From Sternotherus odoratus (lineage: Eukaryota > Chordata > Testudines > Kinosternidae), in assembly GCA_032164245.1 (NCBI GenBank), contig JAVMKO010000010.1, forward strand, positions 42,988,848 to 43,052,847: a stretch of 64,000 nt of DNA. The letters run 5' to 3'. Shown here piece by piece: positions 23,893 to 35,779 of this stretch (position 1 is the stretch's first letter; every line of letters begins with the position of its first letter). Under the pieces are notes generated by a model. The model saw nothing but the letters and a program-made list of their open reading frames with translations, was not told the DNA's origin and did no database searches. Made by a program: the position numbers and the translations under genes.

Positions 23893-23973
23893 CCCAGGGT
23901 TGAAAACGAAGATCTGAGTCCCAGGGTTGAAAACAAAGATCAGAGTCCCAGGGTTGAAAATGAAGATCAGAGT
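23893..23973 (+). repeat. 27-base minisatellite, three units
   Basis: Units at 23893-23919, 23920-23946 and 23947-23973, each starting cccagggttgaaaa, differ at two or three positions. Because 27 is a multiple of three, a repeated reverse frame appears; I see no sign that it is coding. Confidence 0.95.
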
Positions 23974-24276
23974 CCAAACTGTGAGAGCCAATAGCAGCAC
24001 GTGTGTTAGAATAAAAAACGACATGCACTGATTCGGCGTTACAGCTGAGATTTGAAAACGAGGGGCCAGTTTCGCAGCCAGCTGTAAAACACGATAGATC
24101 CACTGGATTTCAAAGGACCTGGGTTGACTTTCACCAGCTGAGAAGTTGGTCCATAAAGTCAAGAGATGAAAAGCCATTTTACTACAGCAACTATAATTTG
24201 GCCTTGGGCCCCTACAGGTTACCTTACTGCACTAGATAGCACTAGATCGCTGTTTCAGTTTAAAACCTTCATACAC

Positions 24277-24326
24277 AGGCGCCATCTTGCCAAGTGCCAT
24301 TATGGCTGCTGTGGGAGCCATAATGG
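24277..24326. other. YY1-like motif next to an 11-base hairpin
   Basis: GCGCCATCTTGCC (about 24280) is the complement of the YY1 core AAGATGGC. The arms CCATTATGGCT (24297-24307) and AGCCATAATGG (24316-24326) pair perfectly around 8 bases. Regulatory meaning is conjecture. Confidence 0.4.
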
Positions 24327-25631
24327 GCTTTTTGCAATGAACTGCTTTGTGGAGGGTTGATTGGGGGGGAATAAAAATAAAGCAGAGCTTTATCACATTT
24401 TCCACATCCATGTGATACGCTTTGTTGGAGTGTTTGATGGGAGTGGGATAATCCACAACAGGGAGAAGTGTCCACATCCCACTGTCCTGAGGCAGTCTCA
24501 CTCCAAAGGATATCAGAGGGAACCTTTCCCTTCATGGGGCCTGCAGGATCAAGCATATTCTGAGGAGTGTTTTACATATGGGACTGTATGTTCCAGTGCA
24601 CACTCGGAGAATATTAAACAGCTCTAAGCTTATTTCAGGGTAAGGACCTCCAGACAAAGAAGGCACCACAAAAACTCCACAGCTCTGCCGTTGTGGGGCC
24701 AAGGGCTGGATCCAAAGCCCATCAAAGTCAGACTCCCACTGATTTCTATAGCTCAAGCCCAGATCACAGCACACCAGCATCTCCTGTTCCAAGTACAGGA
24801 TGGTTACAGCATGGGCTGCCTGTGCACAAGGGGACATCTCTGGAGCTCCACATGCAGTCCACTATTGCTGTTGGCAGCAGGCTGGTATGCTGTGTGACTT
24901 CCGAACGTTGTAATTTCATAGGTCACTGCCAGAGGGAGTTCCGAGAACAAACTGCCACTTACGCAAGCACAGAGTAAAATTCCTGACAATCTCGTAGCTG
25001 ATGTAGCCCCCCAGAACAGCCATGCAGAATTTTACCAAAACACCCCCAAAGGCTGATGGGTTTGGAGTGTGTATTGGTTTGAAGTCGGGGCGTGGGATGC
25101 TGATGCTCTTGTCTGAAGGACGTTTTGGCGCTGATGGGATTTAATTGTTCTCTCACTGCACTGTAGATCCTCAGCCTCCTCAAATCACCTTCGAAGGACA
25201 CAATTAATACAAGATCCAGTGAATCAGTCGACACGTTCCTCCCTCCTGTACCCATGCCACTGAGCAGCCGGCTGAGTGGAGAGGGAAGTCAGCACAAAGG
25301 GATCTGCAGCGTTGTAGCCATAAAGTAAGGCAGGCTATGCTCAAAAGCAGCCAGCTGCAACGGCACACCAGGGATTTGTGCTCATGGGCTCTGGTGGGTG
25401 TCAGGAGAGGTGCAGAGCCAGCACAGGCAGAGCCTCATGGCAGGGGGTGAAATGCGCACACCACTCAGAACCTAGTACTTCCAGAGGATTGTCTGGCACC
25501 AAAAGGCATTGAGATGCAGGAGCTCAAAGAGGCCGTAGAGGCTAGTTAGTACGCAAGAACAACAGGGAGAGTTCCCAAGGCTCCAGAAAGGATCTGGAGA
25601 TCCCAGAGCCAAGGTACAGGAAAATCTAGAC
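24327..25631. other. No gene seen
   Basis: No family-like reading frame and no mobile element with recognisable ends. Confidence 0.5.
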
Positions 25632-26246
25632 CAGGGGTGGGGAACCTCCGGCCTGCGGGCCTTATACGGCCCACCAAATCATTTTGTCCGGCCCGCGGCC
25701 GCCGGCCAGGGACGGCTCCGCGAAGGGGCCGGGAAGCGCCGTGCGGGCCGCCGCCGCTGTCCGGGGGCGGCTCCGTGCTGGGGCCGGGAAGCGCCATGCG
25801 GGCTACTGCCGCTGGCCAGGGGCGGCTCCGCGCAGGGGACGGGAAGTGCCGCGCAGCCACCATCAGCTGGGCGGCGAACGAGGAGCCGCGGGGAGCCGGC
25901 GGTCGGGGGGGGGGGGGGGGGGGGAAGAGACCGGGCTGGGCGGGTCAGGCGAGGCATGGGTGCAGGAGGGAAGGAGGTTTGGTGGGGGGGAGGCTGGGCT
26001 GGGCGGGTCAGGCAGGCGGCAGGACCCTGGCTGGCAAGGGGCCAGTGGGGGAAACCCCAAAGCAGTGCAGGGCTAAGCACTCCGCCTGCCACTGCTTTGG
26101 GGTTTCCTCCGCTGGCCCCTTGCCAGCTGGGGTCTCAGCTCCCGTTGCCAGCCTGGGCTTCCGGGGGGGGGGGGGGGGCGGCGGCCCGCGAATGATATTA
26201 TAAATGTCAAAATGGCCCTTGGCAGAAAAAAGGTTCCCCATCCCTG
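25632..26246. mobile_element. GC-rich non-autonomous hAT element with perfect 8-bp target duplication
   Basis: A 615-base element. The left end CAGGGGTGGGGAACCTCCGG and the right end AGGTTCCCCATCCCTG are inverted repeats. The 8-mer atctagac flanks it at 25624-25631 and 26247-26254. The interior is CpG-rich, has a tandem segment built on 'ggccagggacggctccgcg', and carries G-runs at 25905-25924 (20 bases) and 26163-26178 (16 bases). Frames of up to 188 codons follow from its composition. Confidence 0.93.
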
Positions 26247-26268
26247 ATCTAGACGATATGTTGGACAT

Positions 26269-26283
26269 CCCCCCCCCCCCCCC
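26269..26283 (+). repeat. C15 homopolymer
   Basis: A 15-base C run starting 23 bases right of the hAT element end. Prone to sequencing and assembly length error. Confidence 0.9.
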
Positions 26284-27022
26284 GAATCCTCTTCAGGCAA
26301 TCCAGCCCACGCTGCACCAGACTGAGACAATGGTAGTACTGCAGCAAGAATTGGATAACACCTAGCTCTCACTCTTCAGCCACTGACCATTGGTCTTTTG
26401 GTGGCTTCCCCTAGGTTCCTCTTCTCTATGCCTGGAGTTCCAGTCTCTTTCGGCACCCCCTCAAACACCACCCCCCGAGTCTTATCTCCTCCCCATCGAG
26501 GCAGGGGTCAGCTAATGCCCTGCTGACCCTTCCCAGCAGCCTTCCTCTCTGACCGACACTTGGCTCTCCCACCCTCATTCCAAGGGCCTGCAATGTCCTT
26601 TCCCTTGCCCCCTCATTTGACCTTCACCCTGATCAGTTCTCCTAACCGCAAAATTGTCTGCCTTTGTCTTTGCTAAACATTGTTCCTCTCATCAATCTCT
26701 CCACCATCACGTTCTCTCTGTCCACCCATCACCTCATCTCCCTCAGCACCATCCACTCGCCCCTCTTCCAGGCTTTTGGATCAGACAACATCCATGTTTC
26801 TCCATGCCTCCCCCACCCCTGTCAAATTCCTCCCCTCCATCCCCTCCCAGCAAAGTCCGCTCTGCTAAGCCCCTAACCCATCCATGTCCCACTGAATACC
26901 TCTCAGCATCTCCTACTTGGAGTACTGCAACCCCACCCCCGCTCCCACACAGATACATACATGTCTATTTCTCACCCCACAAGACACAACAGCTAGGACC
27001 ATCTTTCTTGCCCATTGACACA
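26284..27022. other. Pyrimidine-rich sequence; no gene
   Basis: A long C/T-rich stretch (about 26380-27000) gives overlapping Ser/Pro/His-rich frames on the plus strand without any domain. I assign no function. Confidence 0.5.
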
Positions 27023-27155
27023 GGGAGGGATAGCTCAGTGGTTTGAGCATTGGCCTGCTAAACCCAGGGTTGGGAGTTCAATCCTTGAAGGGTCCATTTA
27101 GGGATATGGAGCAAAAATGAGGATTGGTTCTGTTTTGAGCAGCAGCTTGGTCCAG
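27023..27155 (+). mobile_element. Turtle tRNA-derived SINE, 3' truncated
   Basis: Both Pol III boxes are visible: A box TAGCTCAGTGG (27031-27041) and B box GTTCAATCC (27076-27084), 35 bases apart as in a tRNA. It shares its body with the SINE at 13630-13815 but loses the CR1-like tail near 27150. It is not a tRNA gene: the 3' acceptor stem is not formed. Confidence 0.85.
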
Positions 27156-28189
27156 GCAGGGTAGTGGAGTAAAAGCAGCTCTGCCAGGCATCAGGAAATT
27201 TTGTGCCGAGAGGAAGGGAGCAGCTCCACATACCGGCTAAGGCTAAGCTACAATGTGACGTACTGGAAGCCAGTGGAGATCTGTAACAGCATGGAACATG
27301 TTATGGGCATCCTCTCAGAGCTAGGACGTTAATTACACTAATTAACTCTATATCTTAGCTTTCTAAATCAAAGACAGCAAAAATCTCTGTCCTTCTAAGA
27401 GGGCACAAACCTCAGGAACAGCGCCATAGAGCCTGGCACAACCAGGAGAGGAGTGAAGACTACGTGATGTGGCAAGCTCGTCTCAGAACAGCATTACCAA
27501 TAGCTTGGGGATGCTGAAGGGTATCGCTCTCGCTGGCCAAGGTTTCAGCACTGTTTTCTGAGCCCTTCATTCATGCCAGGACAGGCCCACCAGGGAGACT
27601 CCATCAGCTATAACTTATAGTCAGTACATCAAGGAGAAGTGTCCTTTCCACTCCAGCCAAGGATACAAGTCCTCCCCTTGGCACAGGCTTGCGTAGCTTG
27701 GGGGGTTGGGGACGCACGGCTTTTCTCCTCGATTGCCCATCTTAACCTTCTATCTTTGAGAGTCACTGAGCTGGGTCTTCTCCAGATGCACACTCACCCC
27801 ACCTCCTAGCTAGCCCGGATGCGGCACCTGGCATATACCAGCCCTGTACATAAACTCGCTGCATCAGCCAGTGGATGTGGTAGGATGTAGACGGCTGATG
27901 CACTGGCCTGCCTCTTCTAGAACCACAAGGCCCATGCTGGATTTAGACATAATTAAATGAAAAGGTCTCAGCTTTTTCCTAGTGGATCTCGGAGCCACGA
28001 CACAAGACTTCCCAATAATTTGGGCACAGAGAAAGGGACTCTTATGCCAGACCGAATAACTCTAAGCTGCTTTTCAGCCAAGTTAATTCTCTACACCCCA
28101 AGACTCCCCCCTTTTACCAGCTGGGAACTTGGGGAACCACAGCTGCCACCATCTGAGTAGATATCCAAGGTCCTGGATTGGGGTACTCA
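27156..28189. other. No gene seen
   Basis: No recognisable exon or repeat apart from the lead-in to dispersed repeat copy B. Confidence 0.45.
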
Positions 28190-28620
28190 GACTCCCCAAA
28201 ACCCTAACTCTGTCCCCCTCCCTGAGAGCCAGAGTCAGACACCTGGAGGCTATGTCACCTCCTCTCTTCTCGCTGAAGAGAGAGAGACAGACGCCGTTCC
28301 TCAGCTTATACCCTGAGCTGATCCTTTCCTACCTCCCCCCTCTCTTCCCAGCCTGGAAGCAGGGAAACCTTAAGGGAAGTAAACCAAACGTTTTATAACT
28401 ACAAGATTTAATAAAGAAAAGAGCATAGAACATAGGCACAGTACAGCTTACAATTTAGAGTTCTTTAACTTCTCATCTGAAATGGACAGAGACACCCACA
28501 AATAGGCACAGGCTTAAGCAGTCAAAAGCTCACTTACAGTCAGTTAAGTAGGAATATAAGAAGGAAAGTTGAGTCATCTCCACAGCTAGAGATGAGCTCC
28601 CGGACCCTTGCCCATGTTGC
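28190..28620. repeat. Dispersed repeat copy B
   Basis: Homologous to copy A at 17461-18060. Shared landmarks are 'gacacctggaggct', 'ggaagcagggaaacc' and 'ttttataactacaagattta', followed by 'ataaagaaaa'. It has one copy of the segment that is tandemly duplicated in copy A. Confidence 0.6.
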
Positions 28621-29034
28621 ATAGCAACCCCAAACTGAAACTAACTCTAAACTCCCTCCCTCCCTCATGGCAGGGAAGCTCTTACGCCACTTGTTCTCAG
28701 GTAACATTAACCCTCTCCAGCACTTTACACTTATGAGACTATGCCTTTGCCAGCACTGGTGGTGCTCTTGTGGACAACACGTGAGCAGGACCTGGGACCT
28801 TCCGGCTGGAGAAGGCCTGCAGGAGAAGCACTGGGATTGGGGCAGGTGGAGATGGTCAGTGCCTCCCTCCAAGAGGGCCAGCTGTCCTGAAGGAAGCTAC
28901 AGTGAGGCCTCTGTTCAGGACACCATCTCTTGCTGCAGATATTGGCAATTCTCTTTCAGGGAAGAGACTGCTGAGCAGGCTGCTGACTCTGGTGGTGTCC
29001 AACGTCCCCAGATTTCCCTGAGTCCAGCTGATCT

Positions 29035-29270
29035 GGTTTCTGACTGGGGTACATTACACAGACTGCACTAGTGCCCCAGTAGATGATCTTCCTCTAGTGA
29101 TGGACAAGGGTCAGGTGTTCCTGGCAATTCTCTGCAAGCAGCCAGCTGCCTTTGATGCCACCCATCGGGGAGTTCTGCTGACACGTTTGTGGTCTCTGTG
29201 GATATCGTCACTGGAGTGGCTCTGCTGCTTTCAGGGCAAGTGATCCCAGGATGCACCACATGTACATTTC
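29035..29270 (+). pseudogene. Decayed LINE reverse-transcriptase fragment
   Basis: The stretch 'gtagatgatcttcctctagt' (29078 onward), then a region encoding AAFDATHRGVLLTRL (about 29150-29195), resembles the palm region of CR1/L2-type non-LTR reverse transcriptases, where the family has an AAFD motif. Stops and frame breaks follow. It is not functional. Confidence 0.55.
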
Positions 29271-29434
29271 TATGTGTAGCCACCATGAGCAGGGGTGTAG
29301 TGATCCTGCCAGGAAACGCCAATTGCAGTGCAGGGCTCACAATAGGAGTATTCTTAGACCATGCTCACACCATCCTATGTAATGGAACTAGGTACTGGGG
29401 TTCTCTGTCTCTCTCTCACACACACACCACTTAG

Positions 29435-32400
29435 CCCCCTCCACAGGACACAACATTAGAACAAGCTCACATTTGCCATCAGCTGCTAGGAAAGAGCTGT
29501 GCCAGGAGATTTGGTTTAGCCTCCTGGATATGGAGCCTGATGTCCATGGGTCTGCCTGACCTGGCAACTGATCGAAGGGAACTGTAGCCTTACTTTGTGT
29601 CTATGCAGAGAATATTGTTGGGGCTGCCTGACCTCCAAGGGACGGCAGTGTTTTGACAAATGACAGATCCCATTAGCTTCATAGCAGCCCCTACCTCTCC
29701 CGTCCCCACCTCCTCTCTCCTGGATCTTCCTTCCTCCGTCCCTTCCCAAGGTGTTTCAGGGCTAGCAGACGAGTGCAACAAAGCGCAAAATTGTCTGCTG
29801 CTGCCACACTGCATCCATCCGACAGCCTCTGCCTTCCCCACGGACTGGAGGCGGGAGCAGGGAGGGGGCCATGCAGCTGCTGCAGACGCTGTGCAAACTC
29901 GGCACAATGTTTTCCACCCACAGGATGGTGGGAAGTAATTCACTTCGACAAGCAGCTAAACCCGCTTCGGACTCGGCCTTCTCAGACAAAAGCTACTGCC
30001 ACAAGTCCAGCCCTCCACAGTCTCTACCCACTTCTACCAGGACACACAGGAAGCAGGAGGGGCAGAAGCCACTGGGCCAAATGCTGCACTGGGGTAAGCA
30101 ATGTAACTTCAACCATTATTAAGAGAGAAGAGAAAAGAATCAGAAACAAAGGACAAAAAAATATAAATCCCTCCTTTGCACAAAAAAACGTCCCCCAGTG
30201 GGGACTGAACCGACAACATCCTTACATTGGTGGCTCTGTTGCAACATCTGGGCCTACACATTTACCTTACACTGGCAAGCAAGTGGATGCTCACAAAAGG
30301 TCACAACAACCTAGAACAATAAATGCTGCCAGGAAAAGGTAAAAAGGGAGACAGAGACTGAATTAGTCCAAACCAAATGTCGGAAATTAGGTCTAATTGG
30401 CAAACAAAATAACGAGGGGATGGGCTATTCTGCGCACCACTCTCTTTCGCAGCTCTCTGCCAACAACCACTGCAGAGAGCTTTACCGTCAGGGCTTCCAC
30501 GCCCACTTTCTCCAGGGAGCCTGGAATCTAGCGCAACATCACTGGGCCTTCACCCTGATCCTCTTCCTGTCCAGGCTGAGCCGAAAGAGGGACACAGATC
30601 ACGTAGCCACCTCCACAGGCTTCAGCTAAATCCCAGGCAGTACTCGGGATGCGAGACTGCCACTCCATCTCACTCCCCTGTGTGTGTGTTCTCTTGCCTA
30701 TCCCTCTCCTTCTGCCTTGTAAGAGTCTGGCCTACCTGGCCAAAATGGTATATGCCACAACACTGCCATAAGAAAGGCACCTACAAGCAATGCCCAAAGA
30801 GATAGACACTAGTATAAGTTTGCCAAGTCTCCGAGTGTGTTTTTCCAGCAATGTGGCAGGCCAGAGCCAGGAGCTGCGCTTTCTATCCTTGCTGTTCTTT
30901 TCTTCTCCCTGGCATGCGCTTTTGGCTTGTTTGGTCTGTCACGGAATGGGATGGGAGTTTAAACAGCAAGAGCAAGGACAACAGCTCTAGCCCATCTCAA
31001 CTAACTCGCTCTCTTTGGCAAAATGAGACCATTTCCACCACTTTTAATACCATCTAATCGACTGTCAAGCAAGGGGGTTTTCCCCTCTAAAGACACGTTC
31101 AAGCTAAGGGAAAGGGAGAGAGGGACGCCGTTCAAATGAAAGCCTTACTTAACACTTCACATTTCAATGCTTTCACTGTTTTTCCGGATCTTCAATAAAG
31201 GGTTAAAAAGCATAGTAGTGGTGTTTGCACCAGCCCTCTGTATGCCAACCCCTGAACCTTGCTTAACACAGGGGCGACTTAATCTTTCACTCTTTGGGCC
31301 CAAATATTCCACTGAAGTTAATACAACAGCTCTCCATCCCCTGGCCTTCCAGCACTCGTTAGTAATCCTGCCTCCTCCAGCAAACCCAAAGTGGAGAGGC
31401 AAGTAGCGGCTAGACATAGATTTAAGGTGGCACATGCCAGCCAGCCACTGCAACAGCAAAGCTCAGCTCCAGGCTGGCAGGCTGGTTGTACACGCATGTT
31501 TGCCCCAAAATGCTGTCCGTCAGGGCCATTAGGATGCTGCTGCTGAGAACTGCGATGTAGCTAAGTGATAAATGGCTTAGTGCATCTGAGGTGTGCACTG
31601 TGGAATTTCTTCAGTCCTGAAATGCAGCCCCCTCTGGAGTGAGGCTCCGCAGCCGCTTAATGGTGCACAGCAACACTGCACAGCAGTTCAGGACAGGAAG
31701 GGATGGACGCAATACCTAATCAAACCTTCAGGGAAAGTTACATAGGCTTCCTGGAACTTGGCCAGGACACCAGAACTAACACATCTAACTCAGGAAATGC
31801 ATCATGGGACCTTTAATGGCCACAGCTAGTCAGGCCCCCCACGGCCAGGTTTCATGCCAGCTGTATGGCACCCCCCAGCATTGTGATGGACTATTGATTC
31901 AGAGCAGATGCAGACACCAGCTACTTATGCTGCAGCAGCACCACTGCCACCGGGTTTCCCCCAATTGCGAGTCTACCATCAAAATACTGAGATGTCTGGA
32001 CTCTGCTTGATTTATAATGCCAGACTAGCTCACAAACCAAAAGGATGTGATAGCAGAACAGGCTCAACACAGCGATGGGACTGAATTTCCCCCTCCCACA
32101 CCATAAGGCCTCTGGCTGCCATGTCCCACTGGACCTATGGGGCTGCAACAGCATTCTCCAACCAGCAGCAGCATGAAAAGAGCCAGAGGACTCTGCCCAG
32201 CCCCCTGTATCCCGGCAGTATCCAAGTGCCTCACAAACATCCCTGAATTCAGCCTCACAGGCAGGTCAGGGTTACCCCATTTTACAGGTGGGCCCCAAGA
32301 AACCAGGATGTGGCCAAGGCCAAATGGTGTGTGTGGTAGAGCCACGAACCAGATCTCCGGCCTCTCAGGCCAGTGCCTTACCCGCAAGGACGTCCTTCCT

Positions 32401-34154
32401 CCTGCCCTCATGGGCAGACCTCCACATCCTCAAACCATTGACACAACTGATGCTCTACTGCCCCTGTTTTCATTCAGCAAATAGTGTGAACTCGCAGCTC
32501 CCTCTGGGCTGTGGAGCTCTGGAATCTCTCGCAGACCAGCACAGGGAGCCTGCAGAGCTGTTGCCAACGCTTCTTAGACACAGGAGCCCTCCAGGGCTGT
32601 CAGTCAGGCACCTTTCCATAGCACTAGAGTCATATTCTGCCTCTCCAGCTTGTCCTCAGCTTGCTGGCAGCCCAGCTAGCCAGCTGGCAGCCACGGTGCC
32701 TCAGTGGGTCTGAGAGCACCTCCCTCAGGAGCAGGAAGATGAAAGACCTAAGAGCACTCCCCTCGTTCCATTGATGCTGCCTTTATGGGCTTTCCCCCCT
32801 ACCCTGTCAGCTACATGAATCCTTTTATTGCCAATTTTCCACGGGCAGTGAAGTTCCGGATGCTCCGGGGTGGCCTCTCCAACTTTATTTAAATCATATG
32901 GGCATATGGTATATTACTGCAATTAAGGAGGGCAGCAGGGAGGGATTTTAAAAGGACAAAGCACCAAACTGCTTCTGCAATTCAATGCATGCAAGGGGCT
33001 GTGTGACCTCAAAGCACCCTTTAGCACTGCAGGCAGCAGCACCTGAGTGGACGGGCCTGGGGCATTAAATCAGGGACTGGTGGACCCGCTTCAAGCAACA
33101 GAGATCCCTGGACTTCAGCATCCTGAGGCAGCCTTCCACGCAGAGAATCTTTTCTTCACCCCACAGACTGACGGGGGGACCATGCATGGCATGGCAGACT
33201 CGCCGGGCGCATCAGACTAGCACAGAGCAGCAGTACACTTCCCCCTCCGTCCCGGGGCCATGTGTCATTAACAGCTGGGAATCTAGCAGGAAAATGCTTT
33301 TCCTGGAGACAGAGGATTCATACAGGGCCAGCTGCTCTACTGACCGAAACTGTGTGGTGCACTTTCCAGCAGTGGGCTCCATGGGGGAACCAGCAATCCC
33401 ATTGAGAAACCTTTTCAAAAGAGCCCCTAAATAACCAGCACATGGTCAAAGTGCTTCATCTCTGCCCACGAGCAGCCACTGGACAATGGTATCACAGGCT
33501 GATCTTCAGATACATTTCCAGGGGGATCCAAACAGGATCTGAACTTGGTCCCTCGTCCTTTAGTGCGGGCGGGAGAGTCACAGTGTTGAGAGCCCACAGA
33601 AAGGAACGAGAGCAAAAAAGCTGAAATGAACCCATCCCCTTCAGTGTTGCCAACTTAGTGACTCTGTCACTAGATTTAGTGACTTTTTGGTTTCCCTAGA
33701 GAGAAAGCAGGTGTCAAAGTGACCAGTGACAAATCTAGCGACTTTCACTGCCAATTATAGAGACATTCCGAGAAAAAAATCACCAATATCTATATATTCA
33801 CAAAATCATTCAAAGCAGCTCAACAGTGTTAATACAATCAATTCCATGATCTTCTTACTACATTCTGTTGCACACCAAGTCAATGTCACTACATCTCAAT
33901 TGAGCATGTCCTCTGAAAGAATCACATTCTGGGCTTCTTGGGCTGAGATCATTATGATCTGTAGGCGAGGAAAAGAAGTGGAGACTAATTAAATACTGCT
34001 CCATAGTATGTCGCACAGCCTGTGATGCAGGGAAAGATGGCTAATGAAGTGGGCAGGACAGGAGAGGCAGGTTAGACCATGAGGCGAGCTGCACAGATGG
34101 AAGATGGGATGGGTGAAACAGGGCCACGTGCCTCAATGGAACGGGGGGCATAAA
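29435..34154. other. No gene seen; one weak MIR
   Basis: Short frames only, none with a family signature. A MIR-like remnant lies at 32255-32390. At 33636-33765, 'cagtgttgccaacttagtga' opens a stretch with near-repeated 'agtgact' words that may be another small DNA element of undefined type. Confidence 0.45.
32255..32390 (-). repeat. MIR-like remnant
   Basis: Contains 'ccccattttacaggtgggcc' and 'agagccacgaaccagatctc' in antisense MIR order. Well decayed. Confidence 0.55.
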
Positions 34155-34566
34155 ACAACATAAGTATAGCCGTACTGGGTCAGACCAAAGGTCCATCTGG
34201 CCCAGTATCCTGTCTACCAACAGTGATCAATGCCAGGTGCCCCGGAGTGAGTGAACTAAGAGGTAATGATCAAGTGATCTCTCTCCTGCCATCCATCACC
34301 CATCATCCATCAATCACTGACAAAGAGAGGCTAGGGACACCGTTCCTTACCCATCCTGGCTAATAGCCATTAATGGATTTAACCTCCATAAATTTATCCA
34401 GTTGTTGGGGTTTTTTTTAACCCTGTTATAGTCCTAGCCTTCACAACCTCCTCAGGCAAGGAGTTCCACAGGTTGACTGTGAGCTGTGTGAAGAACTACT
34501 TCCTTTTATTTGTTTTAGACCTGCTGCCCATTAATTTCATTTGGTGGCCTCTAGTTCTTTGGTGCC
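34155..34566 (-). repeat. CR1 LINE 3' region
   Basis: About 410 bases of a turtle CR1 group in reverse orientation. Landmarks are 'gtactgggtcagaccaaagg', 'gccaggtgccccggagtgag', 'gctaatagccattaatgga' and 'gaaggagttccacaggttga'-like text near 34460. It overlaps the segment found in sense orientation at 14190-14350. Confidence 0.88.
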
Positions 34567-34779
34567 TCCAAGAATGAAGCCCTTACTACAGGATCAAAGG
34601 TGAAACTAGCTTGATTTCAGTTGCCCTTTACTACTTACCATGGCTTGGCCTTGGGGGTTAACTGCCCAGCTATTCTCAGAAATCAAATGCTGATACTTCA
34701 GTTAGGGTAATGTTCTCAGCAAATATCCTGCAGAGCTGCAAGAAGTCCCCCTGCAAAGGGAGCACACAAGCTCCTTTGC

Positions 34780-34925
34780 AGGTTACTTGGAACCTCAATT
34801 TCCTCCTCAGTAAAACATGCCTAACGATGCTCAGCTACCTCCAAAGGAAGCTGTGATGAAGATGTATTAATATCTGTGTAGGTGCTTTAAGATCCCGAGA
34901 TGGAAAGTGCCAAAGAAACACAAAG
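34780..34925 (+). repeat. MIR-like remnant
   Basis: Contains 'ggaacctcaatttcctcctc', 'agtaaaacatgcctaacgat' and 'ggtgctttaagatcccgaga' in sense order. Confidence 0.55.
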
Positions 34926-35779
34926 CTGTAAAGCACAGGCAGAGGTGCCTGCTTGCTCTGTCACTTAACTAGCCCCTTCCTAGCTCTATAAAGGGGTGTT
35001 ACTGTCCACTGGGGACTTTGTGCACTGATGAGGTGCAATGGCATTATAAGACAGAGGGCTATATGGAGGTATGCAGGACGTGTCAAAGGAAACATCTCAA
35101 CACAAGGGTGATTAGCCAGAGATAACATAGGCCTGGTTCTCCTCAAACCTACACTAATGTAACACCATAGATAGGGGAGCAGCTCCTGACCTATGGAATT
35201 CGGTGTTAAGAGTTCATCGTCAATTCCAGATATGCAGGATCTTTCCCACTGGGGACAGCACCTCACAGGCGTCTTATTCGAGGGGGAAGGATTTCACAGC
35301 TAGTTCAGACAGTCGGGAGACAAGGTTACGGGGGCTCGATGGCCCATGGAGGGGAGAATCAGAGGCAAGCTGCTGGGATAGTGAGACAGACACAGGGGGG
35401 TTTATTCTATATGGAATCAGAACCAGCTAAGGTGCTCACCCACAACCTCCATTCCCAGCAAGAGTTCTCCAGAAAGGAGGGGAGGGGAAATTTAGTGGTG
35501 GCTGCCCACCTGGATTGCTGCTCAGCTGGGATTTATGCTGCAATTTGCAGCACTGCTAAATAAAGTCAGCAAAGAAAAAGGAGGGAGGGAGGTGAATGGG
35601 TCAGCGGTGGCTGCACGGCCCCAAAGCTCCAATCACTCATATCTCCATTCAGTGAATCACAAGGCACTTCCAGCTGCCGGGCTCCAGCCTCCAGTGCCTG
35701 AATTGCTAATACCTGGCTTCACTTCACACAGTAACGCTCACAGGTGTACATGGAACAGGAAGCCTCCCTGCCACTACTG

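Noticed and set aside
23893..23973. CRISPR-like repeat array
   Set aside because: The units are directly adjacent with no spacers, in vertebrate DNA.
25637..26203. 188-codon Gly/Arg-rich frame
   Set aside because: It lies wholly inside a non-autonomous hAT element with G homopolymers.
27023..27100. tRNA gene
   Set aside because: A and B boxes are present, but the body continues as a SINE and no acceptor stem closes.
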